Below, one piece after another: positions 47,403 to 56,266 of a stretch of 64,000 bases of DNA. The translations under genes and the position numbers were made by a program. Location: contig NZ_CP107899.1 in NCBI RefSeq assembly GCF_036013915.1, positions 1,612,001 to 1,676,000 on the forward strand, written 5' to 3'. Under the pieces are notes generated by a model. The model searched no databases and was not told the origin of the DNA. It saw only the letters and a list, made by a program, of their open reading frames with translations. Each line of letters starts with the position of its first letter. Positions within the stretch are counted from its first letter, which is position 1. The DNA is from Streptomyces sp. NBC_00464. Its GTDB lineage: Bacteria; Actinomycetota; Actinomycetes; Streptomycetales; Streptomycetaceae.

Positions 47403-48560
47403 TCAGCGCAGGCCGGTCGGCCGGTCCAGCGCCGCCTGGATGAGCCGGTCGACCAGCTGCTGGTAGCTGACGCCGCTCTCCTGCCACATGCGCGGGTACA
47501 TGGAGATCGGGGTGAAGCCCGGCAGGGTGTTGATCTCGTTGATGACGAAGCCGCCGTCCTCGGTGAGGAAGAAGTCGGCGCGCACCAGGCCCTCGCAGGA
47601 GGCGGCCTCGAAGGCCTCGACCGCGAGCCGCTGGACCTCGGCGGTCTCCTCGTCGGTGAGCGGGGCGGGCACCATCCCGGGCGCCGCGTCGATGTACTTG
47701 GCCTCGAAGTCGTAGAAGTCGTGCGAGGTGACCGGCGGGATCTCGGCGGGCACGCTGGCGCGCGGGCCGTCCTCGAACTCCAGCACCCCGCACTCGATCT
47801 CGCGGCCCCGCAGCAGCGACTCCACAAGGAACTTGGGGTCGTGGCGGCGGGCCTCCTCGATCGCCTCGTCGAGGCCGGACGCGTCGTCGACCTTGGTGAT
47901 GCCGATGGACGAGCCGGCCCGGGCGGGCTTGATGAAGAGCGGCCAGCCGTGCTCGTCGGCGAAGGCCGTGATGCGCTTGCGGGCGCCCTGGGGGTCGTTG
48001 TCCCACTCGCGGGGGCGTACGACCAGGTACGGCCCGACGGCGAGCCCGAAGGAGGTGAAGACGCGCTTCATGTACTCCTTGTCCTGGCCGACCGCCGAGG
48101 CGAGGACGCCGGCGCCGACGTACGGCACACCGGAGAGCTCCAGGAGGCCCTGGAGCGTGCCGTCCTCACCGTAGGGACCGTGCAGGACGGGGAAGACGAC
48201 GTCGACCTCGCCAAGCACCTTGGGGACGGATCCGGGCTCGCTGTAGACCACTTCGCGGCTGCCGGGATCGACGGAGAGCACCACGCCGCCCTCGTCGGAC
48301 TCGGCCAGTTGTGCCACGTCGGGCATCTTCCGGTCCGTGATGGCCATGCGTTCGGGTGCGTCGGCGGTGAGCGCCCAGCGGCCGTCCGTCGTGATGCCGA
48401 TCGGCAGGACGTCGTACTTCGACCGGTCGATCGCGTTCAGGACCGCACCGGCCGTGACCACCGAAATGCCGTGTTCGGAGCTGCGGCCGCCGAACACGAC
48501 GGCCACACGCGGCTTGCGGAGCTGCTGCTCCGTACTCTGGGGGAGGTTCTCGCTGCTCAT
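47403..48560 (-). CDS. ddl: D-alanine--D-alanine ligase
   Basis: ATP-grasp enzyme that makes D-Ala-D-Ala for peptidoglycan. The 385 residues have VAVVFGGRSSEHGISVVTAG, the HGPYGEDGTLQGLLELSGVPYVG segment, KPARAGSSIGI and the metal-binding EINTLPGFTPISMYP. I start at ATG 48560 (MSSENLPQSTEQQ); the frame is open to 48659. The acceptor-site region looks like an ordinary D-Ala-D-Ala ligase, not the VanA type, but this is only a visual judgement. It is downstream of gpsA on the same strand, 110 bases away. Confidence 0.94.
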   Translation of the reverse strand: MSSENLPQSTEQQLRKPRVAVVFGGRSSEHGISVVTAGAVLNAIDRSKYDVLPIGITTDGRWALTADAPERMAITDRKMPDVAQLAESDEGGVVLSVDPGSREVVYSEPGSVPKVLGEVDVVFPVLHGPYGEDGTLQGLLELSGVPYVGAGVLASAVGQDKEYMKRVFTSFGLAVGPYLVVRPREWDNDPQGARKRITAFADEHGWPLFIKPARAGSSIGITKVDDASGLDEAIEEARRHDPKFLVESLLRGREIECGVLEFEDGPRASVPAEIPPVTSHDFYDFEAKYIDAAPGMVPAPLTDEETAEVQRLAVEAFEAASCEGLVRADFFLTEDGGFVINEINTLPGFTPISMYPRMWQESGVSYQQLVDRLIQAALDRPTGLR

Positions 48561-48670
48561 ATCGCGATGAGCGTACCTTCTGGTAGGGGTGACGTCAGCG
48601 CGGCCGGGGCCGCCCGGCGGGTGAACCGGTTCCGGAACCGGCACCCGGCCACGGGTCACCCGGCGGCCTC

Positions 48671-49681
48671 TCAGTGCCGCTCGGCCTTCGCGCTGCGCGA
48701 CATCAGTTCCTTGAGCGCGACCATCGGCGGCTTGCCCTCGTGGACGATGCCGACGACCGTCTCGGTGAGGGGCATCTCGACCCCGTGCCGACGGGCCAGG
48801 TCGAGCACGGATTCACACGACTTGACGCCCTCGGCGGTCTGCTTGGTGACCGCGATGGTCTCCTGGAGCGTCATCCCGCGGCCGAGGTTGAGGCCGAAGG
48901 TGTGGTTGCGCGACAGCGGCGACGAGCAGGTCGCCACCAGGTCGCCGAGGCCCGCGAGTCCGGAGAAGGTCAGCGGGTCGGCTCCCATGGCCAGGCCGAG
49001 CCGGATGGTCTCGGCGAGGCCGCGGGTGATGAGCGAGCCCTTGGCGTTGTCGCCGAGCCCCATGCCGTCGGCGATGCCGACGGCCAGCCCGATGACGTTC
49101 TTGACGGCGCCCCCGAGCTCGCAGCCGACCACGTCGGTGCTGGTGTAGGGGCGGAAGTACGGGGTGTGGCAGGCGACCTGGAGGCGGCGGGCGACGGACT
49201 CGTCCCGGCAGGCCACGACGGCTGCGGCGGGACGGCGTTCGGCGATCTCCTTGGCGAGGTTGGGCCCGGTGATGACGGCGATGCGGTCGGCGGAGACGTG
49301 GGTGACGTCCTCGATGACCTCGCTCATCCGCTTCGCGGTGCCGAGTTCGACGCCCTTCATCAGGGAGACAAGGACCGTCTGCGGCTCCAGGTGCGGGGCC
49401 CAGTCGGCGAGGTTGGCGCGCAGCGTCTGGGACGGCACGACAAGCACCGCGAAGTCGGCGCCGCGCAGCGCTTCGGCTGCGTCCGTGGTGGCCCGCACCG
49501 ATGCGGGGAGTTCGACGCCCGGCAGGTATTCGGGGTTGGTACGGGTCGTGTTGACGGCCTCGGCGACCTCGGCCCGGCGCCCCCAGAGGGTGACCTCGCA
49601 GCCGGCGTCCGCGAGGATCATGGCGAACGCCGTACCCCAAGAGCCGGTTCCGAAGACGGCTGCCTTTACGGGGTGCGTCAC
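48671..49681 (-). CDS. gpsA: Glycerol-3-phosphate dehydrogenase [NAD(P)+]
   Basis: Reduces dihydroxyacetone phosphate to sn-glycerol 3-phosphate for phospholipid synthesis. The 336 residues show the dinucleotide motif AVFGTGSWGTAFAMILADAG, the SLMKGVE strand, ITGPNLAKEIA, and the catalytic-lysine helix GCELGGAVKNVIGLAVGIADG. The GTG start at 49681 overlaps the plsC stop by four bases (GTGA). The coupling with plsC makes sense because its product is the substrate chain for acylation. Confidence 0.96.
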   Translation of the reverse strand: MTHPVKAAVFGTGSWGTAFAMILADAGCEVTLWGRRAEVAEAVNTTRTNPEYLPGVELPASVRATTDAAEALRGADFAVLVVPSQTLRANLADWAPHLEPQTVLVSLMKGVELGTAKRMSEVIEDVTHVSADRIAVITGPNLAKEIAERRPAAAVVACRDESVARRLQVACHTPYFRPYTSTDVVGCELGGAVKNVIGLAVGIADGMGLGDNAKGSLITRGLAETIRLGLAMGADPLTFSGLAGLGDLVATCSSPLSRNHTFGLNLGRGMTLQETIAVTKQTAEGVKSCESVLDLARRHGVEMPLTETVVGIVHEGKPPMVALKELMSRSAKAERH

Positions 49682-50430
49682 TTGGGTCCCTTTCCTTCGG
49701 CCCTGCGCCGTTGTTCCGCACGGGCCTTGCGGGGGTCGTAGAGTTCGGCGGGCGCCTTCTCGCCGCGCACCTGCGCCAGCTGCGCGGTGACCGCGACCAT
49801 GATGGCCTCGGTCGCCTCGCGCAGCACGTCGGGCGTCGGTTCCCTGTCGTAGAACCGGGAGAGGTCGACGGGCGGTCCCGCCTGGACCTGGAGGGTCTTG
49901 CGGGGGAAGAGCCGCACCTTCTTCTCCGTGGCGTAGGGCGGCACCGCCAGGTTGGCGCCCCACTGCGCGACGGGGATGACCGGAGCCCTGGTCATCAACG
50001 CGACGCGGGCGGCGCCGGTCTTGGCGGTCATCGGCCACATCTCGGGGTCCCGGGTGAGGGTGCCCTCGGGATAGAAGGCGACGCACTCACCGCGCTCGAT
50101 GGCGTCGACAGCGGCCCGGAAGGCGTCCAGCGCGTTCGTGGTCTCGCGGTACACGGGGATCTGGCCGGTGCCGCGCAGCATCATTCCGACGAAGGGGGTC
50201 TTGAAGAGGCCCGCCTTGGCGAGGAGCCGCGGCACCCGTCCGGTGTTGTACTGGAAATGCCCGTACGAAAGAGGGTCCAGGTACGAGTTGTGATTGACCG
50301 CGGTGATGAATCCGCCGTCGGCCGGAATGTGTTCCATTCCCCGCCAGTCGCGCTTGAACAGAATCACCAGCGGCGGTTTCGCGATGACCGCCGCCAGGCG
50401 GTACCAGAAGCCGATTCTGCGGCGGGACAC
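49678..50430 (-). CDS. plsC: 1-acyl-sn-glycerol-3-phosphate acyltransferase
   Basis: Membrane-associated acyltransferase of phospholipid synthesis. The catalytic NHNSYLD (NHx4D) motif lies near residue 45, and the second motif VAFYPEGTLTRD lies near residue 115. The length of 250 residues is normal. The start is GTG 50430 with an AGGAAGG RBS. The C-terminal 40 residues are basic (DPRKARAEQRRRAEGKGPK). It is the first gene of the plsC-gpsA unit, divergent from cofC. Confidence 0.92.
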   Translation of the reverse strand: MSRRRIGFWYRLAAVIAKPPLVILFKRDWRGMEHIPADGGFITAVNHNSYLDPLSYGHFQYNTGRVPRLLAKAGLFKTPFVGMMLRGTGQIPVYRETTNALDAFRAAVDAIERGECVAFYPEGTLTRDPEMWPMTAKTGAARVALMTRAPVIPVAQWGANLAVPPYATEKKVRLFPRKTLQVQAGPPVDLSRFYDREPTPDVLREATEAIMVAVTAQLAQVRGEKAPAELYDPRKARAEQRRRAEGKGPK

Positions 50431-50590
50431 TCGGACACCTTCCTCTAAGACCTGACTGTGGAGCTCACTGCTGGCTGACTACCGACGGTCAAGTCTCGCC
50501 CCAGGCCCCTGCTCTGTCGAGAACACCGTACGCCTCACCTTCGGGACCGACCCTCCGGGCTGTCGTACCGGCAGGCGAGAATAGGCGGCC

Positions 50591-51274
50591 ATGCGCATCG
50601 AGGGGGAGACCGCCACGAACACCGACCCGACCGGCCCCTGGTCACTGGTCGTCCCGTTGAAGCCCCTGGCGCGGGCCAAGAGCAGGCTGACGCCCGCTTC
50701 CGGCGCCCTGCTGCGGCCGCGGCTCGCTCTGGCCTTCGCCCGGGACACCGTGTCCGCCGCGTTGTCCTGCCCGGAGGTGGCCGATGTGGTGGTCGTCACG
50801 GACGACACGGCGGCCGGCGCCGCACTGGCGGCGCTCGGGGCCCGGATCGTGGCCGACACCCCGGCCGCCGGGCTCAACGCCGCCCTCGCGCACGGTGAGC
50901 GCACGGTGCGGTCGGCCCGGCCCCGGGCTGCCCTCGCCGCGCTCAACGCCGATCTGCCCGCCTTGCGACCGGCGGAATTGTCCCGCGTACTCGAATTTTC
51001 CGCCGCTTTTCCCCGCGCCTTTGTTACCGATGCCGCGGGAATCGGAACGACTTTTCTCTCCGCTGGGCCAGGAGTGGAATTGCGCCCCGCTTTCGGCGGT
51101 CCGTCGAGGGCCCGGCATCTCGCTTCGGGAGCGGCGGAGGTCACGCTGTCCGGTATCGATTCGGTGCGCCAGGACGTGGACACGGGCGACGATCTGCGGG
51201 CCGCACTGGCGCTGGGCGTCGGCCCGTACACGGCGGGGCGCTGGGCCGCGGGGGTCCGGGCGGCGGACCGATAG
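50591..51274 (+). CDS. cofC: 2-phospho-lactate/phosphoenolpyruvate guanylyltransferase CofC/FbiD
   Basis: Nucleotidyltransferase that activates the side-chain precursor of coenzyme F420; in actinobacteria the substrate is phosphoenolpyruvate. The 227 residues have WSLVVPLKPLARAKSRLTP, VVVVTDD, NAALAHGERTVR and the LNADLPALRP metal strand. The C-terminal DVDTGDDLRAALALGVG is typical. The ATG at 50591 lies 8 bases after a GAGAAT hexamer, so the mRNA may be leaderless. F420 supports LLM-type enzymes such as the one at 20123-21088, though a direct link is not shown. An older open issue is the name: fbiD in mycobacteria. Confidence 0.9.
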   Translation: MRIEGETATNTDPTGPWSLVVPLKPLARAKSRLTPASGALLRPRLALAFARDTVSAALSCPEVADVVVVTDDTAAGAALAALGARIVADTPAAGLNAALAHGERTVRSARPRAALAALNADLPALRPAELSRVLEFSAAFPRAFVTDAAGIGTTFLSAGPGVELRPAFGGPSRARHLASGAAEVTLSGIDSVRQDVDTGDDLRAALALGVGPYTAGRWAAGVRAADR

Positions 51275-51284
51275 GCTGCCGCCC

Positions 51285-51488
51285 ATGCAGGCGACCTCGT
51301 ACACGTACGACCCCGAGACCCGCACCGGCAGCGTGCTGCTCGACGACGGCACCCCGGTGGACTTCGACGCACCGGCCTTCGACGCCGGCGGGCTGCGGCT
51401 GCTGCGTCCGGGGCAACGGGTGCGGATCGAGGGCCGTGGCGAAGGCGCCGGGCTGCGCATCACCCTGGTGACGCTGCAGACCTTCTGA
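51285..51488 (+). CDS. Small conserved-looking protein after cofC
   Basis: A 67-residue protein, MQATSYTYDPETRTGSVLLD at the start. Alternating beta-strand pattern and the stretch LRLLRPGQRVRIEGRGEG resemble a small OB or cold-shock-like barrel, but no nucleic-acid-binding aromatic motif is present. The ATG at 51285 is 7 bases after TAGGCT (51272-51277), which overlaps the cofC stop, so an internal leaderless promoter is possible; otherwise it is the second gene of a cofC operon. The function is unknown. A strong terminator follows. Confidence 0.75.
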   Translation: MQATSYTYDPETRTGSVLLDDGTPVDFDAPAFDAGGLRLLRPGQRVRIEGRGEGAGLRITLVTLQTF

Positions 51489-51512
51489 GACCGACCGGCC
51501 CCGAACAGCCCG

Positions 51513-51544
51513 CGGGCCGGGCTCCCCGAGGGGAGCCCGGCCCG
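51513..51544. terminator. Bidirectional terminator between small gene and hupS
   Basis: A perfect 15-bp GC-rich stem (51513-51527 with 51530-51544) with a 2-base centre lies 25 bases after the upstream stop. It is 31 bases from the hupS stop on the other strand. Confidence 0.88.
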
Positions 51545-51575
51545 GCGCGTGTGAGGAGCCCTGTGGAGCCGGTCC

Positions 51576-52250
51576 TCACTTCTTGCGTGCAGTGGCCTTC
51601 TTGGCCGTGGTCTTGCGCGCGGTGGTCTTCTTCGCGGGCGCCTTCTTCGCCGTGGTCTTCTTGGCGGGCGCGGTCTTGCTGGCGACGGCCTTCTTGGCTG
51701 CCGTCGTCGTCTTCTTCGCCGCCGGGGTCGCCTTCTTCGCGGCCGCCGTGGTCTTCTTCGCCGCCGCGGAGGTCTTCTTCGCGGTGGTCTTCTTGGCGGT
51801 GGCAGCCGTCGTCTTCGCCGCTGCCACGGTCTTCTTGGCGGTGGCCTTCTTCGCCACGGCCTTCTTGGCGGTCGCCTTCTTTGCGGCGGCCTTGGCCGTC
51901 GTACGGGTGGAAGAACCGCCCGAGAGGCTGCCCTTGGGGGCCTTCTTCACGGCCACGTCGTTCTTGGGGAGCTTCTTCGAGCCGCTCACCAGGTCCTTGA
52001 AGCCCTGTCCCGCACGGAAACGGGGCACCGAGGTCTTCTTGACCCGTACGCGCTCACCCGTCTGCGGGTTGCGGGCGTAGCGGGCGGGGCGGTCGACCTT
52101 CTCGAACGAGCCGAAGCCGGTGACCGAAACCCGGTCACCTGCGACAACCGCACGAACGATCGCGTCGAGCACCGCATCGACGGCGTCCGCGGCCTGCTGA
52201 CGGCCGCCGACCTTGTCGGCAATCGCTTCTACGAGCTGCGCCTTGTTCAC
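51576..52250 (-). CDS. hupS: Histone-like HU protein with lysine-rich tail (HupS)
   Basis: Nucleoid protein with two parts. Residues 1-90 are a complete HU domain (MNKAQLVEAIADKVGGRQQA, SVTGFGSFEKVDRPARYARNPQTGE). Residues about 98-224 are a Lys/Ala/Thr-rich tail with many KKTTAKK and AAKK units, similar to histone H1 tails. HupS of Streptomyces compacts DNA during sporulation and in spores, so developmental control is expected. The start is ATG 52250. Upstream an A/T-rich stretch with TATATA on the minus strand (52319-52314) may be part of the promoter. The tail DNA is strongly strand-asymmetric. Confidence 0.95.
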   Translation of the reverse strand: MNKAQLVEAIADKVGGRQQAADAVDAVLDAIVRAVVAGDRVSVTGFGSFEKVDRPARYARNPQTGERVRVKKTSVPRFRAGQGFKDLVSGSKKLPKNDVAVKKAPKGSLSGGSSTRTTAKAAAKKATAKKAVAKKATAKKTVAAAKTTAATAKKTTAKKTSAAAKKTTAAAKKATPAAKKTTTAAKKAVASKTAPAKKTTAKKAPAKKTTARKTTAKKATARKK

Positions 52251-52393
52251 GTCTTCCCCTTCGGAGACATCGCCCGAACGAAACTGTTCAGGCTTTTTCG
52301 CACGTTAGGCAGATATATACCGCAAATCAAACACGAAACGGGCTAATCACCCTAGTGCCGCAACGAAGTCGACCGCTGCACAGTTCCGCAGAG

Positions 52394-52621
52394 TCAGTCA
52401 CCTTCGGGGAATCGGCCCTCATCGAGGTCCTTCATCAACCGGTCCAGACGCCTTGCTGCATCTGGGAGATCGTGCTTTGCCGCGGCCGTGACGACCAACA
52501 GCTTCCGGTTCAGCGCCATCCGTACGCCCTCCGGGACTTGCAGTGCACGCACTCGTGAGTGCGCTTCCTTCAATTGGTCGGCGACTTGGCCGTAAAGCTT
52601 GAGTTGGCTGTCGCGTTCCAT
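52394..52621 (-). CDS. Small hypothetical protein between hupS and leuD
   Basis: A 75-residue helical protein beginning MERDSQLKLYGQVADQLKEA. Two amphipathic helices (SQLKLYGQVADQLKEAHSRV and LNRKLLVVTAAAKHDLPDAARRLDRLMKDLDEG) suggest a small oligomer. I start at ATG 52621; the frame is open 17 codons upstream. It is monocistronic and lies between the leuCD terminator and hupS on the same strand. No family could be recognised. Confidence 0.72.
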   Translation of the reverse strand: MERDSQLKLYGQVADQLKEAHSRVRALQVPEGVRMALNRKLLVVTAAAKHDLPDAARRLDRLMKDLDEGRFPEGD

Positions 52622-52675
52622 GCACCGATTGTGCCATCTGGGGCGAGTTGTCGCCCGACGGGGGCTCAACAAGCG

Positions 52676-52709
52676 ACTGCGCCCCCTACCAGAAGGCAGG
52701 GGGCGCAGT
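52676..52709 (-). terminator. Terminator of the leuCD operon
   Basis: A perfect 12-bp stem (52676-52687 with 52698-52709) with a 10-base loop lies 17 bases past the leuD stop. Confidence 0.82.
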
Positions 52710-52725
52710 ACTGGAAACGTGCTGC

Positions 52726-53319
52726 TCAGGCGTTAATTGTACGGGGCTTGTGGGCCGGCCTGGCCGCCTCGTAGGACGCGATGTCCGCTTCGTTCTGCAG
52801 GGTGAGGCTGATGTCGTCCAGCCCGTTCAGCAGCCGCCAGCGGGCGTTCTCGTCGAGCTCGAAGTCGGCGACGACGCCCTCGGCGAGGACCTGCCGCTTC
52901 TCCAGGTCGACGGTGACCTCGGCCGTCGGGTCGGCCTCGGTCAGCTCCCAGAGGGCGTCGACGACCTTCTGGTCCAGGACCACGGTCAACAGCCCGTTCT
53001 TCAGCGAGTTACCGCGGAAGATGTCGGCGAAACGGGAGGAGATCACGGTCTTGAAGCCGTAGTTCTGGAGCGCCCAGACGGCGTGCTCGCGGGACGAGCC
53101 GGTGCCGAAGTCGGGGCCGGCCACCAGGACCGAGGCACCCTTGCGCTCCGGGCGGTTGAGGACGAAGGTCTCGTCCTTGCGCCAGGCCTCGAAGAGCCCG
53201 TCCTCGAAGCCGTCCCGGGTGACCTTCTTCAGCCAGTGGGCGGGAATGATCTGGTCGGTGTCGACGTTGCTGCGGCGCAGCGGGACGGCCCGGCCGGTGT
53301 GTGCGGTGAAAGCTTCCAT
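52726..53319 (-). CDS. leuD: 3-isopropylmalate dehydratase small subunit
   Basis: Swivelling subunit of the leucine-pathway isomerase. The 197 residues start [20 protein letters not shown] and include [22 protein letters not shown] and the substrate loop [21 protein letters not shown]. It follows leuC after five bases and ends before a strong terminator. The enzyme needs LeuC with its iron-sulfur cluster; both are present. Confidence 0.97.
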   Translation of the reverse strand: MEAFTAHTGRAVPLRRSNVDTDQIIPAHWLKKVTRDGFEDGLFEAWRKDETFVLNRPERKGASVLVAGPDFGTGSSREHAVWALQNYGFKTVISSRFADIFRGNSLKNGLLTVVLDQKVVDALWELTEADPTAEVTVDLEKRQVLAEGVVADFELDENARWRLLNGLDDISLTLQNEADIASYEAARPAHKPRTINA

Positions 53320-53324
53320 GATTC

Positions 53325-54749
53325 TCAGACTCCGGCGGGCGTACGGGCGTCGGACAGGTCGGCCGGCGAGGCCAGATGGCCCAGCACGGCGGTCGCGGCG
53401 GCAACCTGCGGGGAGACCAGGTGCGTACGGCCGCCCTTGCCCTGCCGGCCCTCGAAGTTACGGTTCGAGGTCGAGGCGGAGCGCTCGCCGGGGGCCAGCT
53501 GGTCGGGGTTCATACCGAGGCACATCGAGCAACCCGCGTGCCGCCATTCGGCGCCGGCGGCGGTGAAGACCTTGTCCAGGCCCTCCTCGACGGCCTGCAG
53601 GGCGACCCGGACGGAGCCCGGGACGACCAGCATCCGTACGCCGTCGGCGACTTTGCGGCCGTCCAGGATCGCGGCCGCGTTACGCAGGTCCTCGATCCGG
53701 CCGTTGGTGCAGGAGCCTACGAAGACGGTGTCGACCTTGATCTCGCGCAGCGGCTGGCCGGCGGTCAACCCCATGTACTCCAGGGCCTTTTCGGCGGCGT
53801 TGCGCTCCGAGGCGTCCTCGTACGAAGCAGGATCGGGGACGTTGGCCGACAGCGGCGCGCCCTGGCCGGGGTTGGTGCCCCAGGTGACGAACGGCGCCAG
53901 CGCGGCGGCCTCGATGACCACCTCGGCGTCGAAGACCGCGTCGTCGTCCGTACGCAGCGTCTTCCAGTACGCGACGGCCGCGTCCCAGTCCTCGCCCTGC
54001 GGGGCGTGGTCCCGGCCCTGCAGGTAGTCGAAGGTGGTCCGGTCGGGGGCGATCATGCCCGCCCGCGCGCCGGCCTCGATCGACATGTTGCAGATGGTCA
54101 TCCGGGCCTCCATCGAGAGCTTCTCGATGGCGGAGCCGCGGTATTCGAGGATGTAGCCCTGGCCGCCGCCGGTGCCGATCCGCGCGATGATCGCGAGGAT
54201 CAGGTCCTTGGCGGTGACGCTCTCGGGCAGTTCGCCGTCGATGGTGATGGCCATCGTCTTCGGACGGGCCAGCGGCAGCGTCTGCGTGGCCAGCACGTGC
54301 TCGACCTGGCTGGTGCCGATACCGAAGGCCAGCGCACCGAACGCGCCGTGCGTGGAGGTGTGGGAATCACCACACACGACCGTGGTGCCGGGCTGGGTCA
54401 GACCCAGCTGCGGGCCGACCACGTGCACGACGCCCTGCTCGACGTCGCCCAGCGGGTGCAGCCTGACGCCGAACTCCGCGCAGTTCTTGCGCAGGGTCTC
54501 CAGCTGAGCGCGGGAGACCGGGTCGGCGATCGGCTTGTCGATGTCGAGGGTCGGGGTGTTGTGGTCCTCGGTGGCGATGGTGAGGTCGAGGCGCCGCACC
54601 GGGCGTCCGGCCTGCCGCAGACCGTCGAAGGCCTGCGGGCTGGTCACCTCGTGCAGCAGGTGCAGATCGATGTAGAGGAGGTCGGGCTCACCTTCGGCGC
54701 GCCGGACGACATGGTCGTCCCAAACCTTCTCCGCGAGTGTCCTACCCAT
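53325..54749 (-). CDS. leuC: 3-isopropylmalate dehydratase large subunit
   Basis: Aconitase-family subunit that carries the [4Fe-4S] cluster and isomerises isopropylmalate in leucine synthesis. The ATG at 54749 ([15 protein letters not shown]) has a GGAGGGAAAG RBS and gives 474 residues. The cluster cysteines occur in [15 protein letters not shown] and [31 protein letters not shown] is the active-site strand. The frame is open far upstream to 55580, overlapping ndgR, but that part is a shadow. The gene is divergent from ndgR, its likely regulator. Confidence 0.97.
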   Translation of the reverse strand: MGRTLAEKVWDDHVVRRAEGEPDLLYIDLHLLHEVTSPQAFDGLRQAGRPVRRLDLTIATEDHNTPTLDIDKPIADPVSRAQLETLRKNCAEFGVRLHPLGDVEQGVVHVVGPQLGLTQPGTTVVCGDSHTSTHGAFGALAFGIGTSQVEHVLATQTLPLARPKTMAITIDGELPESVTAKDLILAIIARIGTGGGQGYILEYRGSAIEKLSMEARMTICNMSIEAGARAGMIAPDRTTFDYLQGRDHAPQGEDWDAAVAYWKTLRTDDDAVFDAEVVIEAAALAPFVTWGTNPGQGAPLSANVPDPASYEDASERNAAEKALEYMGLTAGQPLREIKVDTVFVGSCTNGRIEDLRNAAAILDGRKVADGVRMLVVPGSVRVALQAVEEGLDKVFTAAGAEWRHAGCSMCLGMNPDQLAPGERSASTSNRNFEGRQGKGGRTHLVSPQVAAATAVLGHLASPADLSDARTPAGV

Positions 54750-54890
54750 CGCTTTCCCTCCGGCCGGCGTCGTCGCCGGCCCAACTAGAGATTCGGTGCG
54801 CCCCCGTCCGGACCCCCGTGCGGGGCGGTGGCTACGGGCCGTTGTGGGGCCGCCCGTACAGGTTCGCAACTTCGCTGGAAAATTGAACTT

Positions 54891-54911
54891 GCGTTTCACA
54901 GAGTGAGACGC
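54891..54911. promoter_or_regulatory. Palindromic candidate NdgR operator
   Basis: GCGTTTCAC (54891-54899), a 3-base spacer and GTGAGACGC (54903-54911) form an inverted repeat with one mismatch. It lies 12 bases before the ndgR start in the leuC-ndgR divergent region, where NdgR-type regulators bind. The remaining 174-base gap is A/T-rich around 54878-54890. Confidence 0.6.
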
Positions 54912-54923
54912 GAGTATCGTCGT

Positions 54924-55640
54924 ATGGACAACTCTAGCGGCGTCGGCGTTCTCGACAAGGCAGCTCTGGTATTGAGCGCCCTGGAGTCCGGGCCGGCCAC
55001 CCTCGCCGGGCTGGTCGCGGCGACCGGGCTCGCACGACCCACGGCTCACCGACTGGCCGTGGCACTGGAACACCACCGCATGGTGGCAAGGGACATGCAG
55101 GGCCGCTTCATTCTCGGCCCCCGCCTCTCCGAGCTCGCCGCGGCGGCGGGCGAGGACCGGCTGCTCGCCACGGCCGGACCGGTGCTCACCCACCTCCGCG
55201 ACATCACCGGCGAGAGCGCCCAGCTCTACCGCCGGCAGGGCGACATGCGCATCTGCGTGGCGGCGGCGGAGCGGCTGTCCGGTCTGCGGGACACCGTGCC
55301 GGTCGGCTCCACGCTCACCATGAAGGCGGGATCCTCCGCCCAGATCCTGATGGCCTGGGAGGAGCCCGAGCGCCTCCACCGCGGCCTCCAGGGCGCCCGT
55401 TTCACCGCGACGGCGCTCTCCGGCGTACGACGCCGGGGCTGGGCCCAGTCGATCGGCGAGCGCGAACCGGGCGTCGCCTCGGTCTCCGCCCCGGTGCGCG
55501 GCCCCTCGAACCGGGTGGTCGCGGCGGTCTCGGTCTCCGGACCGATCGAGCGGCTGACCCGCCACCCGGGCCGGATGCACGCCCAGGCCGTCATCGACTC
55601 GGCCGCCCGGCTGAGCGAGGCACTCCGCCGCACGGGCTGA
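54924..55640 (+). CDS. ndgR: IclR-family regulator NdgR
   Basis: IclR-type regulator that controls leuCD and links amino-acid metabolism to antibiotic production in Streptomyces. The N-terminal winged HTH spans about 23-57 ([23 protein letters not shown]). The C-terminal effector domain includes [22 protein letters not shown] and [32 protein letters not shown]. The ATG at 54924 gives 238 residues; the open frame upstream to 54828 covers the operator and is not counted. The divergent position to leuCD and an operator-like palindrome support the assignment. Confidence 0.92.
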   Translation: MDNSSGVGVLDKAALVLSALESGPATLAGLVAATGLARPTAHRLAVALEHHRMVARDMQGRFILGPRLSELAAAAGEDRLLATAGPVLTHLRDITGESAQLYRRQGDMRICVAAAERLSGLRDTVPVGSTLTMKAGSSAQILMAWEEPERLHRGLQGARFTATALSGVRRRGWAQSIGEREPGVASVSAPVRGPSNRVVAAVSVSGPIERLTRHPGRMHAQAVIDSAARLSEALRRTG

Positions 55641-55795
55641 ACCGACCGCCCCTCCCCCTCACCCGAGGCCGCCCCAGTGTCGTGGCGGCCCTTCTCAACT
55701 CTCGTGCCACAGCCCCACGCGCTTCCGGGACTTCCTCTCCCCCGACTCCCGGTTCCCGGTGCGTCCGGGCCGAACGGGCCCGCGTACATAAGCAA

Positions 55796-55823
55796 AAGGC
55801 CCCTCACCGGAGTGAAGGGCCTT
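55796..55823 (-). terminator. Terminator after the tRNA cluster
   Basis: A 12-bp stem with one mismatch (55796-55807 with 55812-55823) has a 4-base loop. On the minus strand it ends in TTTT and TT runs, as expected for a rho-independent terminator of the tRNA operon. Confidence 0.82.
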
Positions 55824-55840
55824 CGCCTGATGCTCTGTTG

Positions 55841-55913
55841 TACCCCCGACCGGATTTGAACCGGCGCTACTGCCGTGAGAGGGCAGCGTGCTAGGCCGCT
55901 ACACAACGGGGGC
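55841..55913 (-). tRNA. tRNA-Glu (CTC anticodon)
   Basis: The 73-base cloverleaf starts GCCCCCGTTGTGTAGCGG and has the anticodon loop CTCTCAC with anticodon CTC. The T loop is TTCAAAT. CCA is not encoded. It is the last gene of the five-gene cluster. Confidence 0.95.
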
Positions 55914-55941
55914 TTGGATACTGCGACTTGCTTGTCTTGCG

Positions 55942-56013
55942 CTGGGCTACCAGGACTCGAACCTAGAATGACGGTACCAGAAACCGTAGTGTTGCCAATT
56001 ACACCATAGCCCA
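55942..56013 (-). tRNA. tRNA-Gln (CTG anticodon)
   Basis: The 72-base cloverleaf starts TGGGCTATGGTGTAATTGG. The anticodon loop TTCTGGT contains CTG. The acceptor TGGGCTA pairs with TAGCCCA; the discriminator is G. Confidence 0.95.
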
Positions 56014-56025
56014 TGGTGTTACAAG

Positions 56026-56098
56026 TACCCCCGACCGGATTCGAACCGGCGCTACTGCCGTGAGAGGGCAGCGTGCTAGGCCGCTACACAACGGGGGC
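56026..56098 (-). tRNA. tRNA-Glu (CTC anticodon)
   Basis: Same sequence as the other two tRNA-Glu genes except for one T-loop base (TTCGAAT in place of TTCAAAT). It lies 12 bases from the tRNA-Gln before it. Confidence 0.95.
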
Positions 56099-56158
56099 CC
56101 TAGCGATCCTGCATCAAGAACGTGGGTGCGACCCAGATGTTCTCGCGGGAAGGATCTG

Positions 56159-56231
56159 TACCCCCGACCGGATTTGAACCGGCGCTACTGCCGTGAGAGG
56201 GCAGCGTGCTAGGCCGCTACACAACGGGGGC
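56159..56231 (-). tRNA. tRNA-Glu (CTC anticodon)
   Basis: Appears identical to the copy at 55841-55913, including the TTCAAAT T loop. The flank towards the next tRNA-Gln also resembles that copy. Confidence 0.95.
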
Positions 56232-56266
56232 TTGTTCCTGCAACTTGCTTGTCTTGCTGTCTTGCG

